From Pseudomonas sp. FeN3W (GTDB lineage Bacteria > Pseudomonadota > Gammaproteobacteria > Pseudomonadales > Pseudomonadaceae): 64,000 bases of DNA. Made by a program: the position numbers and the translations under genes. Each line of letters begins with the position of its first letter. Within the stretch, counting starts at the first letter, position 1. This document shows positions 43,814 to 53,402 of this stretch, piece after piece. The notes beneath the pieces were generated by a model, which did not search any database, had not been told where the DNA came from, and worked only from the letters and a program-made list of their open reading frames with translations. Location of the stretch: the NCBI GenBank assembly GCA_030263805.2, contig CP136010.1, positions 4,789,001-4,853,000 on the forward strand, given 5' to 3'.

Positions 43814-44251
43814 TCATTTCAGGTAAGGAAGCCAGCTCTCGACGGATTTCGTCAGGAGATTGTGGACATGTTCAAACGCGGGTTTGGATTGGCGATACGG
43901 ATCCGGGATTTCCAGCTCGTCCTGCCATTTACCGATGAGAAACGTTTTGCCATGCACTTCAGGTGCGATCTGGCGAATGTGCTGAATGTGGCTATGCTCC
44001 ATCGCAAGGATCAGATCCGCCTGGTGCAGCATGTGGCTGTCGACCTGGCGCGCGCAGTGAGCTGACAGTTCCAGCCCGTTCTCCTGCAGTACTTCATGGG
44101 CGGTCTTGTCCATCGGGTTACCTACTAATGCACCAATCCCTGCCGAGCTGATCGTCAGGTCCTGGCCGCTGAGTCTGTATGCGAACAGCGCCTCGGCTGT
44201 GGGGCTTCGGCAGATGTTTCCGACACAGACGATCAAGATGTTCTTGAACAT
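43814..44251 (-). CDS. wzb: Low-molecular-weight protein tyrosine phosphatase (Wzb-like)
   Basis: A 145-residue LMW-PTP with the P-loop CVGNICRS at residues 9-16 (nucleophile Cys9, Arg15) and the general-acid loop IPDPYRQS with Asp near 116. It dephosphorylates the C-terminal tyrosine cluster of Wzc. It lies directly upstream of wzc in the same operon and 155 bases after the initiating transferase. Confidence 0.95.
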   Translation of the reverse strand: MFKNILIVCVGNICRSPTAEALFAYRLSGQDLTISSAGIGALVGNPMDKTAHEVLQENGLELSAHCARQVDSHMLHQADLILAMEHSHIQHIRQIAPEVHGKTFLIGKWQDELEIPDPYRQSKPAFEHVHNLLTKSVESWLPYLK

Positions 44252-44406
44252 GGGATCAACCTCGTGGCTGCAACTTCGCAGCCGCCAGGGTGTGGCCCGG
44301 GGTGAACGAATGTGAGATTTTTGGGAGTGTCATTAGTTCCTTCCTGCCGCATCTTTTCTGACGCGGCTTTTCTGATCTTTTCGGCGGTGTTCAGCGCGTT
44401 TGCCGA

Positions 44407-45834
44407 TCAGTACACGTCCTTGTTGAGCAGCAGCGCTGGTGGGGTACGCACCAGGATGTAGAGGTCGAACCACACGGACCAACGCTCGATGTAATCGAGG
44501 TCGAACTCGACGCGTTTCTCGATCTTCTCCAGCGTGTCGGTTTCACCGCGGTAGCCGTTGATCTGCGCCCAGCCGGTGATGCCTGGCTTGACGCGATGGC
44601 GTGCGGAGTACTCGGCTACGGCATCCTCGAACAGCACACCGGCCGCCTTGGTGGCCGTGGCATGGGGGCGCGGACCGACCATTGACATACTGCCGAGGAA
44701 GACGTTCAGCAGCTGAGGCAGCTCGTCGAGGCTGGTCTTGCGAATGAAGCGGCCCACACGGGTGATGCGATCATCGCCACGAGTGGTTTGCCGATCGGCA
44801 TTGGCGTCCGACTTCTCGTGGTACATCGAGCGGAACTTGAAGACTTCGATCAGGCGGTTGTTGTAGCCGTAGCGCTTCTGCTTGAAGAGCACCGGACCCG
44901 GGGAGTCGAGCTTGATCGCCAGGGCGACCGCCAGCATGACCGGTGCGGCGGCGAGCAGCGCGATGCTGGAAATGACGATGTCTTCCAGGCGCTTGAACAT
45001 CGGTGACCATCCGCGCAGCGGCAGATCCGACGCGATCAGGGTCGGCAGCCCGCCGACCTCGGTGATGCGCTTGTCGGCATGGCGGAAGGCGACCATGTCA
45101 GGTACCAGCAGAACATTGACCGGCAGCTTGCGCAGCTCGGCGATCACCTGGCCGATCCGGCTGTCGGCGAACCAGGGCAGGGCGACCAGCACCTGGGTGA
45201 CTTTCTCTTCGCGGATCATCTGTTCGAGATCGCGCGTATTGCCCAGCAGCGGCAGGTTGGCCAGCTCCTTGGGCAGACGCTCGAGGCGATCGTCGATGAA
45301 GCCGAGTACGCCGGTGCGAATATCGCGGTGGTTCTGCAGGTATTCGGCAACGCGCACACCATTGTCGGTGCCGCCGAGGATCACGGCGTTCTGCAGGAAC
45401 ATGCCGCGCGCCATCAGGCGACGGAACAGCGCGAGCATCGCCAGGCGCTCGGCGCCGAACAGGACGGTGCTGGTGAGGAACCAGAACGCCAGGTGTTTGG
45501 CTTCGAGATAGCCGAACAATCCCATGCCCTGATGCATGAAGACCAGGAAGCTGAACGCTGCCGCCCAGGCGACGAACATCACGCGGAAGCGCAGCAGAGT
45601 GCTGAACACCTCTTCGCTGTAGATACCTACGGTCTGGAAAATGATGACGCTCAGTACCGCGAAGAAGCCGAGGAAGGCGCTGAACGGACCGCTGGTAGGC
45701 AGTTCCATGAAGGCCAGAAGCAGGAGCCCCGGCAGGATGGCCGTCAGGGCGTGTATCAGGCGAATGCTGGCGAGGAAGTAATCGACGAAACTCGGGTGAG
45801 CATATTCAAGGGTTCCAACTGACTGTACGCGCAT
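44407..45834 (-). CDS. Undecaprenyl-phosphate sugar phosphotransferase (WcaJ-like)
   Basis: A 475-residue polyprenol phosphate hexose-1-phosphate transferase. There are four N-terminal TM helices, a central CoA-binding-like domain (NAVILGGTDNGVRVAEYLQ), a fifth hydrophobic segment (DIVISSIALLAAAPVMLAVALAIKL) and the catalytic C-terminus: SPGPVLFKQKRYGYNNRLIEVFKFRSM, TSLDELPQLLNVFLGSMSMVGPRPH and PGITGWAQINGYRGETDTLEKIEKRVEFD. It starts repeat-unit assembly by putting glucose or galactose phosphate on undecaprenyl phosphate. The ATG at 45834, with GGAG 6 bases upstream, is preferred over the one at 45846. It heads the minus-strand EPS operon. Confidence 0.94.
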   Translation of the reverse strand: MRVQSVGTLEYAHPSFVDYFLASIRLIHALTAILPGLLLLAFMELPTSGPFSAFLGFFAVLSVIIFQTVGIYSEEVFSTLLRFRVMFVAWAAAFSFLVFMHQGMGLFGYLEAKHLAFWFLTSTVLFGAERLAMLALFRRLMARGMFLQNAVILGGTDNGVRVAEYLQNHRDIRTGVLGFIDDRLERLPKELANLPLLGNTRDLEQMIREEKVTQVLVALPWFADSRIGQVIAELRKLPVNVLLVPDMVAFRHADKRITEVGGLPTLIASDLPLRGWSPMFKRLEDIVISSIALLAAAPVMLAVALAIKLDSPGPVLFKQKRYGYNNRLIEVFKFRSMYHEKSDANADRQTTRGDDRITRVGRFIRKTSLDELPQLLNVFLGSMSMVGPRPHATATKAAGVLFEDAVAEYSARHRVKPGITGWAQINGYRGETDTLEKIEKRVEFDLDYIERWSVWFDLYILVRTPPALLLNKDVY

Positions 45835-45846
45835 ACAAGGCTCCAT

Positions 45847-46209
45847 CCTCAGCTCAAAGCTGGCTCAAATCTCGAATTAATCGCCGCGGCACGCGGGGGA
45901 TTGATAGCAGGCCGCCATCGCAACCGTGATCGGGACTCCTGCTCCGACCGTGCCTCTCAGGATGAGTTCAGTACTACTCCGAGGCCTGCCAAAAAAATGA
46001 TGAAAACCGCGATCTGCCTGCAAACCACTGTTTTGAAAGAGCTTTAGGCGGAACTAATGGAGACCTGGCGGGACTGGCGGGCGTGCGTGCGGTGACCGAC
46101 GGTGCGATTGATCGAACTTTTGGATTAATACCGCTGCGCTTGTGTCGCACAACTTCCGACGACGGCTCCTGTCTTATGCAACGGTGCGAATAGCGAGGAA
46201 TGAAGAGCC
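45847..46209. promoter_or_regulatory. Divergent regulatory region of the EPS operon
   Basis: A 360-base intergenic region between the EPS operon and the lipid kinase gene. It should contain both promoters. I see no strong palindrome or recognisable sigma-54 site; an A7 run at 45990-45996 is the only marked feature. Confidence 0.45.
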
Positions 46210-47121
46210 ATGAGCGATGCCAAGGCGCTGCTGATACTGCATGGAAAACAGGCGCTCAATGAGGCGGTGCGCGAGGCTGTCGAACAGCAGCGTGAATTGG
46301 GATGGGAGCTGGCGGTTCGTGTGACCTGGGAGCCCGGCGACGCCCAACGGCTGGTGCATGAAGCTTTGGGGGCGGGCTACCGAATGCTGGTCGCCGGTGG
46401 TGGCGATGGCACCCTGCGTGAAGTTGCTGAAACCATGCTGGAAGTCGGGACAGATGCGTCCCTGGCACTGATGCCGTTGGGCAGCGCCAATGATTTCGCC
46501 AAGGCTGCCGGTATATCGCTCGATCCATTCGAGGCGCTGGCGCTGCTGGATGAGCCGGCAGAGGCCGTCGATACCGGCATGATGAACGGTCGGCCATTCG
46601 TCAACATGGCCACCGGTGGTTTCGGCTCGCGGGTAACTGCCAGCACATCGGAAGAGCTCAAGCGTTTTCTGGGTGGCGGCGCTTACCTGCTGACCGGGCT
46701 GACACGCTTTGCCGAGATCGATGCCGCTCGAGGGCGATTCAGTGGCCCGGACTTCGAATGGGAGGGCGACTTTCTGGCGCTAGGGATCGGCAATGGCCGC
46801 CAGGCGGGCGGCGGCCAGCTGCTCTGTCCGCAGGCGAGCATCGATGACGGTTTGCTGGATGTCTGCATCGTGCCTGCGCCTGCCGATGCCGTGGGTACGT
46901 TGGGAACGCTGCTCAGCGGCGGATTGCTCGGGGTCGAGGCGGTGTCGGTCAGCGCACGGGTGCCCTGGCTCGAGGTGGACGCGCCGACGAAAATCGATAT
47001 CAATCTGGATGGCGAACCGTTCCACGGTGCTCATCTGCGTTTTGAAGTTCGTGCCGGCTCATTACGCCTGCACCTGCCACCTGGTTCTCCCTTGCTGTTG
47101 CGCAATGCAGACAAGCAATAA
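46210..47121 (+). CDS. yegS: YegS-like diacylglycerol/lipid kinase
   Basis: A 303-residue kinase with the DAGK catalytic motif LVAGGGDGTLREVAETM near 62-78, MPLGSANDFAKAAGI near 94-108, and the second beta-sandwich domain (DGLLDVCIVPAP, then KIDINLDGEPFHG). YegS phosphorylates lipids such as phosphatidylglycerol in vitro; the physiological substrate is unclear. The ATG follows GAGGAATGAAGAG. Its position next to the EPS operon is not evidence of shared function. Confidence 0.9.
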   Translation: MSDAKALLILHGKQALNEAVREAVEQQRELGWELAVRVTWEPGDAQRLVHEALGAGYRMLVAGGGDGTLREVAETMLEVGTDASLALMPLGSANDFAKAAGISLDPFEALALLDEPAEAVDTGMMNGRPFVNMATGGFGSRVTASTSEELKRFLGGGAYLLTGLTRFAEIDAARGRFSGPDFEWEGDFLALGIGNGRQAGGGQLLCPQASIDDGLLDVCIVPAPADAVGTLGTLLSGGLLGVEAVSVSARVPWLEVDAPTKIDINLDGEPFHGAHLRFEVRAGSLRLHLPPGSPLLLRNADKQ

Positions 47122-47238
47122 CCCCTGCTTACATTCCGACGCTTGCGCCGCACGGCTTAAAAAACACCCCGCGTTGCATAAAGCGTTGGAGAATCCGGCC
47201 GATATGCCTTTTACCATGTTTTCCCAAGGAGCCTGGAA

Positions 47239-48171
47239 ATGGCCGGCATTCTCGATTCAGTCGATCAACGTGCCCGTCTTGTGGGGCAGAATCGCCTGGA
47301 GATTCTCATGTTCCGGCTCGGCGGGCGGCAGAAGTTTGCCATCAACGTCTTCAAGGTGCAGGAAGTCGTCCAGCTGCCGAAGATGACCCTGATGCCGCAC
47401 CGTCACAGCTCGGTCTGCGGCGTGGTCAACCTGCGAGGGCAGACGCTGCCGGTGGTCGACCTGTCACGCGCCATCGGCTTGCGACCGCTTGTGCCGGATG
47501 AGCGCAGCACCATCATCGTCACCGAGTACAACCGCACCGTGCAGGCTTTTCTGGTCGGTGGCGTCGACCGCATCGTCAACCTGAACTGGGAAGAGGTGAT
47601 GCCGCCGCCAACCACGGCTGGTCGCCAGCATTACCTCACATCCATCACCAAGGTCGATAACGAGTTGGTTGAAGTGATCGACGTGGAGAAGGTGCTCGCC
47701 GAAATCGTGCCCTACGACACCAGCATTTCCGCCGAACGCCTGGCCGATCCGATGCTTGAGCGCGCCAGGGGCCGCGAAGTGCTTTGCGTGGACGATTCCA
47801 CCGTCGCCCTCGCGCAGTTGCGCGAAACCCTCAGCCAGCTCGGGCTGAAGGTTCACACCGCCAGCGATGGGCTGAAGGGCCTGAACATGCTCAAGGCCTG
47901 GGCCGATGCCGGCGAGGTGCTGACCGACAAGTTGCTGATGGTTTTCACCGATGCCGAAATGCCGGAGATGGATGGCTATCGTCTGACCACGGAAATTCGC
48001 CACGACCCGCGCCTGCGTGATCTATACGTGGTGCTGCACACGTCGCTGTCGGGCAGCTTCAACCTGGCGATGGTGCAGAAAGTCGGTTGCGACAACTTCC
48101 TTTCCAAGTTTCAGCCGGAAAAGCTCGTGGACGTGATCCAGGACCGTCTGAAAATGGAAGAGCAGGGCTGA
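47239..48171 (+). CDS. cheV: Chemotaxis coupling protein CheV
   Basis: A 310-residue protein with an N-terminal CheW domain (EILMFRLGGRQKFAINVFKVQEVVQLP, GVVNLRGQTLPVVDLSRAIG) and a C-terminal receiver domain (EVLCVDDSTVALAQL, MVFTDAEMPEMDGYRLTTEIR with the phospho-accepting Asp, HTSLSG). CheV couples receptors to CheA and tunes adaptation through its own phosphorylation. AAGGAGCC precedes the ATG. No other che genes are near. Confidence 0.95.
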   Translation: MAGILDSVDQRARLVGQNRLEILMFRLGGRQKFAINVFKVQEVVQLPKMTLMPHRHSSVCGVVNLRGQTLPVVDLSRAIGLRPLVPDERSTIIVTEYNRTVQAFLVGGVDRIVNLNWEEVMPPPTTAGRQHYLTSITKVDNELVEVIDVEKVLAEIVPYDTSISAERLADPMLERARGREVLCVDDSTVALAQLRETLSQLGLKVHTASDGLKGLNMLKAWADAGEVLTDKLLMVFTDAEMPEMDGYRLTTEIRHDPRLRDLYVVLHTSLSGSFNLAMVQKVGCDNFLSKFQPEKLVDVIQDRLKMEEQG

Positions 48172-48251
48172 TCAGCCCCGCGCTCTGTCGGCTGCTGAAC
48201 AACGCAGTCGAGCCCTGATATGCTGCTGCGCTTCCCCTCAGGAGGCGCAGC

Positions 48252-49052
48252 ATGCATCTCTCCTCGCTCTATCGCTTCCCCCTCAAGTCGGCCGCTGGCG
48301 AATCGCTGCAGCAATGCGCGAGTGACGCGCTGGGTCTGGTCGGTGATCGGCGCTGGATGGTGGTCGCTGCCGGAACCGGTCGCTTTCTTACCCAGCGTAC
48401 CGTACCCAGGATGGCGCTGTTGCAGGCGCGCTGGCACGGTGAAAGCGCATTACGATTGGCCGCGCCGGGCATGCCGGAGCTGCTGGTTGCCGTGCCGGAT
48501 GCCGAGGCGATGCGCTGCGTGCAGATCTGGAGTTCCAGTGCCGTGGTGCCTGATGCAGGCGAGGCCGTAGCAGCCTGGCTGACGGATTTTCTCGGTCAGC
48601 CCTGCCGCCTGGTGTATCTGCCCGAAGACGATGGTATTCAGGTCGATCTCGACTACGCACGGCTTGGCGAGCGCACGGCATTCAGCGATGGATTTCCCTT
48701 TCTGCTAATCGGCCAGGGCTCTCTGGACGACCTGGCCCGTCGGGTGGGGCGCCCGCTGGAAATGTTGCGGTTTCGCCCGAACCTGGTGATCAGCGGCGCG
48801 CAGCCTTATGCCGAGGACGGCTGGACGCGTATTCGCATCGGCCAGTTGGCGTTTCGCATCGTCAAGCCCTGTTCCCGCTGCGTCATTCCCACCCTCGACC
48901 CGTCCACCGCCGAGCGCGATCCCGATCGTGAACCGCTGAATACGCTGCTCACGTATCGCAAAGGGAAGGGCGGCGTCTTTTTCGGTCAGAACCTGATCGC
49001 CGAAGGCTCCGGTGAGCTGGAGGTGGGGATGCCGGTGGAAGTGCTGGAGTAA
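48252..49052 (+). CDS. MOSC-domain molybdenum-cofactor protein (YcbX/mARC-like)
   Basis: A 266-residue protein with a MOSC N-terminal beta-barrel (LYRFPLKSAAGESLQQC, GLVGDRRWMVV, LTQRTVPRMALL) and a C-terminal MOSC domain with FLLIGQGSLDDLARRVG, RFRPNLVISGAQPYAEDGW and KPCSRCVIPTLDPSTAERD, whose Cys is the likely Mo ligand. Such enzymes reduce N-hydroxylated compounds. It has no fused ferredoxin domain, unlike YcbX of E. coli, so a separate electron donor is needed. AGGAGG precedes the start. Confidence 0.88.
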   Translation: MHLSSLYRFPLKSAAGESLQQCASDALGLVGDRRWMVVAAGTGRFLTQRTVPRMALLQARWHGESALRLAAPGMPELLVAVPDAEAMRCVQIWSSSAVVPDAGEAVAAWLTDFLGQPCRLVYLPEDDGIQVDLDYARLGERTAFSDGFPFLLIGQGSLDDLARRVGRPLEMLRFRPNLVISGAQPYAEDGWTRIRIGQLAFRIVKPCSRCVIPTLDPSTAERDPDREPLNTLLTYRKGKGGVFFGQNLIAEGSGELEVGMPVEVLE

Positions 49053-49060
49053 TTCCAGCC

Positions 49061-49087
49061 AGGTCTGCCCGAGTGGGCAGGCCTGTT
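49061..49087. terminator. Possible hairpin terminator between the convergent MOSC and slt genes
   Basis: Stem CAGGTCTGCCC/GGGCAGGCCTG with a short loop, but no clear T run on either side, so this is tentative. Confidence 0.45.
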
Positions 49088-49107
49088 CGGTTTGCCTGAA
49101 GGCTGCA

Positions 49108-51030
49108 TCACTGCGATTCGAAGAAGCGCTCGTGCCATTCCACCAGCGGTTGCGGCGAGTTCAGTTTCTGTCCGTAGATGACCGAGTAGGTCAGCACGTT
49201 CTGCACATATTGACGGGTTTCGTCGAACGGAATGCTCTCCACCCATACATCGAAGGACAGGTGCTCGGCGTTGCGCAGCCATTGACGTACCCGGCCGGGC
49301 CCGGCGTTGTAGGCGGCCGAGGCGAGCACGCGGTTGCCGTTGAACTGGCCGTAGATCTGGCTCAGATAGGCGGTGCCCAGCTGGATATTGGTGTTGGGGT
49401 TGAGCACCTGCTGTTGTGAGGTCAGTGGGATATTGAAACGTCTGGCGGTTTCCTTGGCCGTGGCCGGCATCAGCTGCATCAGGCCAGTGGCGCCGACATG
49501 GGAGCGGGCGTCGGCCATGAAGGCGCTTTCCTGGCGGGTGATGGCGAACGCCCAGCTGGGGTGAATCTCACGGGCTCTGGAGGACTGAATCAGCGTGCTG
49601 CGATGCGCCATGGGGAAGCGGATATCCAGGTCGTCCCAATACTGGGCCTGGCTGATGGTGCGGATCGCTGGGAAATACCATTCCTTTTCGTAGGCAAGCC
49701 GCGCCTGCGCCACCAGTTCGTCCCGGCTGAACAGACGGCTGACGTGATACCACTCGCGGCGGCCATCGACGATCTGCCCGCGGTCGTGAAATTCAAGGGC
49801 GCGACGGATGCCAGCGGTGTTGCGCACTTTCTGCACGACCTTGCTATCGAGCGCCAGTGGTTGGTGGTTGAGCTTGTACGGTGCCTGAATGCGGTCGGCA
49901 GAAAGAAAGCCGTAGAAGTCCCGCTCCCTGGCGACCGGCTGGTAAAGCTGTGCTGCTTGCTGGCTCTCGGGCTTGGCCAGTTGCAGGCTGCGCGCCTGCC
50001 AGTAGCGCCAGCGATTGGTATTGGCCAGCTCTTCGGGGAAGCGTTGAGTAAGCCGGTATGCGTCATCCCACTGACCCAGGCGCAGCAGCAGTCGGGCACG
50101 CCATTCGCTGACGGTGTTGTCACGCAGTTCGGGGTCGTATTCGGCCATCACTTTCAGGGCGCGTGCGTCGAAACGCTTGGCCAGTGTCAGACCGATCTGC
50201 CGGGCGATGGCGACCTTTTCTTCGGCTGAGAAGGCGAAGCGCCGAGCGTAGCCGTCGAGCAGGTTCAACGCTTGCTCGGGATCCTGACGGGCGAGGCGGC
50301 GCAATCCGATCGACACGACGTCGGCCATTGCCGGGCTGGTTGGCGCGAAGCGATCCGGCTGGCGAAGCATCTGCGGCTTCTGTGCGACATCGATCATCAG
50401 CTGCCCCTGGGATTGCAGGGTCGGCAGGCGTTTGACCAGATAGCTGGCCACGCCGTAATTGCCGCTCTCGACCGCCAGCTTGGTGCGTTTCCAGCGTCGT
50501 TCCTCGGTCAGCCGGCCCTTGGCTTCCCAGAGCTCGAACAGCGGATCGCAGGAATTGTGCTGCGACTTGCCGACCAGCCACAGGCGCTCGGCAGTGGCAT
50601 CGGCACCTGGCAGGTCGTTGCGTAGCTGATACTGGCCGAACAGGCAGTCCAGTTCGGTGAAATTCATCTTCGGGTCGTAATAGCGGATGAAGGTTTGCCA
50701 GTCCCCGCGCGCGGCCAGAAGGCGCAGCCAGCGCAGCTTCATCCAGCTGATCTGTGGCAGGTCACCGTGCTCGGCGAGAAACTTCTCCACCTCCTGGTTA
50801 CTGGCCAATTTCAGGCGATGGGTCAGGTCGTCGTACGCCAGATAAGGCTCGAGCGGGTAGTCGCGCAGGGCGTTGTAATGGCGCCGGTAGGGACCGCTGT
50901 CGCCCTTGGCCAGGGCCTGCTTGGCCTGGTCGTAATACTGGCGCTGCTGACTGAGACTGGCGGCGGACGCATCCAGGCCGAGGGTTGAAACGAACAGGCA
51001 GAAACACAAACTGGAGAGTCGGCCGCGCAT
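49108..51030 (-). CDS. slt: Soluble lytic murein transglycosylase (Slt70-like)
   Basis: A 640-residue periplasmic enzyme: signal peptide (LSSLCFCLFVSTLGLDASA), a long helical superhelix of about 420 residues, and a C-terminal lysozyme-like domain with the catalytic Glu in AITRQESAFMADARSHVGATGLMQLMPATAKE and AYNAGPGRVRQWL. It cleaves peptidoglycan to 1,6-anhydromuramyl products and degrades uncrosslinked glycan. Length and domain order match Slt70. It is divergent from the ABC-F gene and convergent with the MOSC gene. Confidence 0.96.
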   Translation of the reverse strand: MRGRLSSLCFCLFVSTLGLDASAASLSQQRQYYDQAKQALAKGDSGPYRRHYNALRDYPLEPYLAYDDLTHRLKLASNQEVEKFLAEHGDLPQISWMKLRWLRLLAARGDWQTFIRYYDPKMNFTELDCLFGQYQLRNDLPGADATAERLWLVGKSQHNSCDPLFELWEAKGRLTEERRWKRTKLAVESGNYGVASYLVKRLPTLQSQGQLMIDVAQKPQMLRQPDRFAPTSPAMADVVSIGLRRLARQDPEQALNLLDGYARRFAFSAEEKVAIARQIGLTLAKRFDARALKVMAEYDPELRDNTVSEWRARLLLRLGQWDDAYRLTQRFPEELANTNRWRYWQARSLQLAKPESQQAAQLYQPVARERDFYGFLSADRIQAPYKLNHQPLALDSKVVQKVRNTAGIRRALEFHDRGQIVDGRREWYHVSRLFSRDELVAQARLAYEKEWYFPAIRTISQAQYWDDLDIRFPMAHRSTLIQSSRAREIHPSWAFAITRQESAFMADARSHVGATGLMQLMPATAKETARRFNIPLTSQQQVLNPNTNIQLGTAYLSQIYGQFNGNRVLASAAYNAGPGRVRQWLRNAEHLSFDVWVESIPFDETRQYVQNVLTYSVIYGQKLNSPQPLVEWHERFFESQ

Positions 51031-51322
51031 GGTACATCCGTAAAACGGGGGCTTGAGATGACAGGTGATCGGCTGCGCCTGGGCACAGCCGCAATCGGCC
51101 TGTTGCAGGGGCTAGCTTAGCCTGCCGCACGGGGCAGTTAAAACGCGCATTAAGCTCCCGTAACAAACAAACGCAGACTTCCGACGAGCGTACCCGCCAT
51201 GGCTCGCATGGCCCATCGGCAGCAGACGGAAGCTATAGCCCGTATGGCTGATAAAACCTCGCTCACAGCGGGTGGGCCATGGTGATCTGTTAGACTGCGC
51301 GCCCTGTTTTCCGGAGGTAGTC

Positions 51323-53233
51323 ATGACCCTGCTCAAGTTCACCGATGTATCTCTCGCCTACGGCACCACGCCGTTGCTGGACGGCGTGTCCTGGCAAATC
51401 GCGCGAGGCGAGCGGGTCTGCATCATTGGTCGTAATGGCACCGGAAAATCCAGCATGCTGCGCCTGGTCAAAGGCGATCGGGCGGCCGATGACGGCGAAA
51501 TCTGGCGTGCCCCGGGGCTGAAGATCGGCGAACTGCCGCAGGAGCTTCCGCGAGCGGATGACCGCACGGTATTCGATGTGGTCGCCGAAGGCCTGGCCGG
51601 CGTCGGCGAGCTGCTCGCCGAATACCATCACCTGAGCCAGAACATCCAGGACGAGGCCGATCTCGAGAAGCTCATGCATGTACAGCAGGCGCTCGAGGCG
51701 AAGGATGGCTGGCGCTTGCAGCAACTGGTCGACAGCACCCTGAGTCGCCTGCAGCTGCCGGCAGACCGCACCCTGGCCGAGCTCTCCGGTGGGTGGCGCC
51801 GCCGCGTGCTGCTGGCCCAGGCATTGGTGTCCGAGCCGGATCTGCTGCTGCTCGACGAGCCTACCAACCATCTGGATATCGGCGCGATTGCCTGGCTGGA
51901 AGAGGCGTTGACCGGTTTCAATGGGGCTGTGCTGTTCATCACCCACGATCGGGCATTCCTACAAAATCTGGCGACCCGCATCCTCGAACTGGACCGCGGC
52001 TATCTGATCGACTGGAACGGCGACTACGCGAGCTTCCTGGTACACAAGGAGCAGCAGCTGGCCGCCGAGGAAACGGCCAATGCACTGTTCGACAAGAAGC
52101 TGGCTCAGGAAGAAGTGTGGATTCGCCAAGGCATCAAGGCGCGGCGTACCCGTAACGAAGGCCGCGTGCGTGCGCTCAAGGCGCTGCGGGCCGAGCGCAG
52201 CGAGCGGCGCAATGTCCAGGGCAAAGCCACGTTCCAGGTGGAAACCGCGGAAAAGTCCGGCAAGCAGGTCATCGTCGCCGAGGATGTGACGTTCGCCCAT
52301 GTCGGCGGCGAACCGCTGATAAAGAACTTCTCCATGGTCATCCAGCGCGGCGATCGCATTGGCTTGCTCGGTGCCAACGGTACCGGCAAGACCACCTTGC
52401 TCAAGCTGCTGCTGGGCGAGCTTCATCCGAGCAGCGGTTCCATAGCGTTCGGTACCAAGCTCGAAGTGGCGTATTTCGACCAATTGCGTCACCAGCTGGA
52501 ACTGGAAAAGACCGTGGTCGACAACCTCGCCGAAGGGCGTGAGTTCATCACCATCGATGGCCAGAATCGCCATGTGTTGAGCTATCTCGGCGACTTCCTG
52601 TTCAGTCCGCAGCGGGCGCGGACACCCGTCAAGGCGCTGTCCGGAGGCGAGCGGGCACGGCTCTTGCTCGCCAAGCTGTTCAGTAAGCCGGCCAACCTGC
52701 TGGTGCTCGACGAACCGACCAACGACCTCGATGTGGAAACCCTCGAACTGCTCGAAGAGGTGTTGCTCGGTTTCCAGGGCACCGTATTGATGGTGAGCCA
52801 CGACCGGGCCTTCCTCGACAACGTGGTCACCAGCACCCTGGTGTTCCAGGGTGGCGGTGAGGTGCGCGAGTACGTCGGCGGCTACCAGGACTGGTTGCGC
52901 CAGGGCGGTTCGCCGCGTTTGTTGGGTGTAGCGGAGTCCGGCGGCGAGACGAAGGAGGCCAAGAAGGTGCAGCAGGCGCCAGTCGCGCCGGCAGCTGCCG
53001 AGGTCGCGCCAGCGAAGAAGAAGCTCAGCTACAAGTTGCAGCGCGAGCTCGAGGCCTTGCCGGGCAAGATCGACGAGGCGGAACAGGCTATCGAGGCGCT
53101 CCAGACGCAGATCTCTGATCCGGCGTTCTATCAGCAGCCGGCAGACGTGACCGCTGCGGTACTGAGTCGCCTCGAAGCACTGCAGCAGGAGCTCGATGAT
53201 CTGCTGGAGCGCTGGGCCGAACTGGAGGAGTAA
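51323..53233 (+). CDS. uup: ABC-F family ATPase (Uup-like)
   Basis: A 636-residue protein with two ABC domains in one chain and no TM segments: Walker A GRNGTGKSS and GANGTGKTT, signatures LSGGWRRRVLLAQAL and LSGGERARLLLAKLF, and Walker B LLLLDEPTNHLD and LLVLDEPTNDLD. A linker and a C-terminal coiled coil (PGKIDEAEQAIEALQTQISDPAFYQQPADV) are typical of Uup. ABC-F proteins act on ribosomes or, for Uup, on precise excision and branched DNA. The ATG at 51323, with GGAGG upstream, is used instead of the earlier ATG at 51272. Confidence 0.93.
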   Translation: MTLLKFTDVSLAYGTTPLLDGVSWQIARGERVCIIGRNGTGKSSMLRLVKGDRAADDGEIWRAPGLKIGELPQELPRADDRTVFDVVAEGLAGVGELLAEYHHLSQNIQDEADLEKLMHVQQALEAKDGWRLQQLVDSTLSRLQLPADRTLAELSGGWRRRVLLAQALVSEPDLLLLDEPTNHLDIGAIAWLEEALTGFNGAVLFITHDRAFLQNLATRILELDRGYLIDWNGDYASFLVHKEQQLAAEETANALFDKKLAQEEVWIRQGIKARRTRNEGRVRALKALRAERSERRNVQGKATFQVETAEKSGKQVIVAEDVTFAHVGGEPLIKNFSMVIQRGDRIGLLGANGTGKTTLLKLLLGELHPSSGSIAFGTKLEVAYFDQLRHQLELEKTVVDNLAEGREFITIDGQNRHVLSYLGDFLFSPQRARTPVKALSGGERARLLLAKLFSKPANLLVLDEPTNDLDVETLELLEEVLLGFQGTVLMVSHDRAFLDNVVTSTLVFQGGGEVREYVGGYQDWLRQGGSPRLLGVAESGGETKEAKKVQQAPVAPAAAEVAPAKKKLSYKLQRELEALPGKIDEAEQAIEALQTQISDPAFYQQPADVTAAVLSRLEALQQELDDLLERWAELEE

Positions 53234-53402
53234 TCCCGCCAGATTGAGTGGCGGGGGAGGCGGGGTGTTGCGGGCCCGCGCCACCCAATCATTGCCCGAC
53301 GATGCGGCTCCCCGTCACGGCTTAGTGAGATGGATCAATGCCCGGCGTGCTGGCGCGTAGTTAAGTATCCGCATCGGATCATGCAGTCATGATGGAGCGT
53401 TA

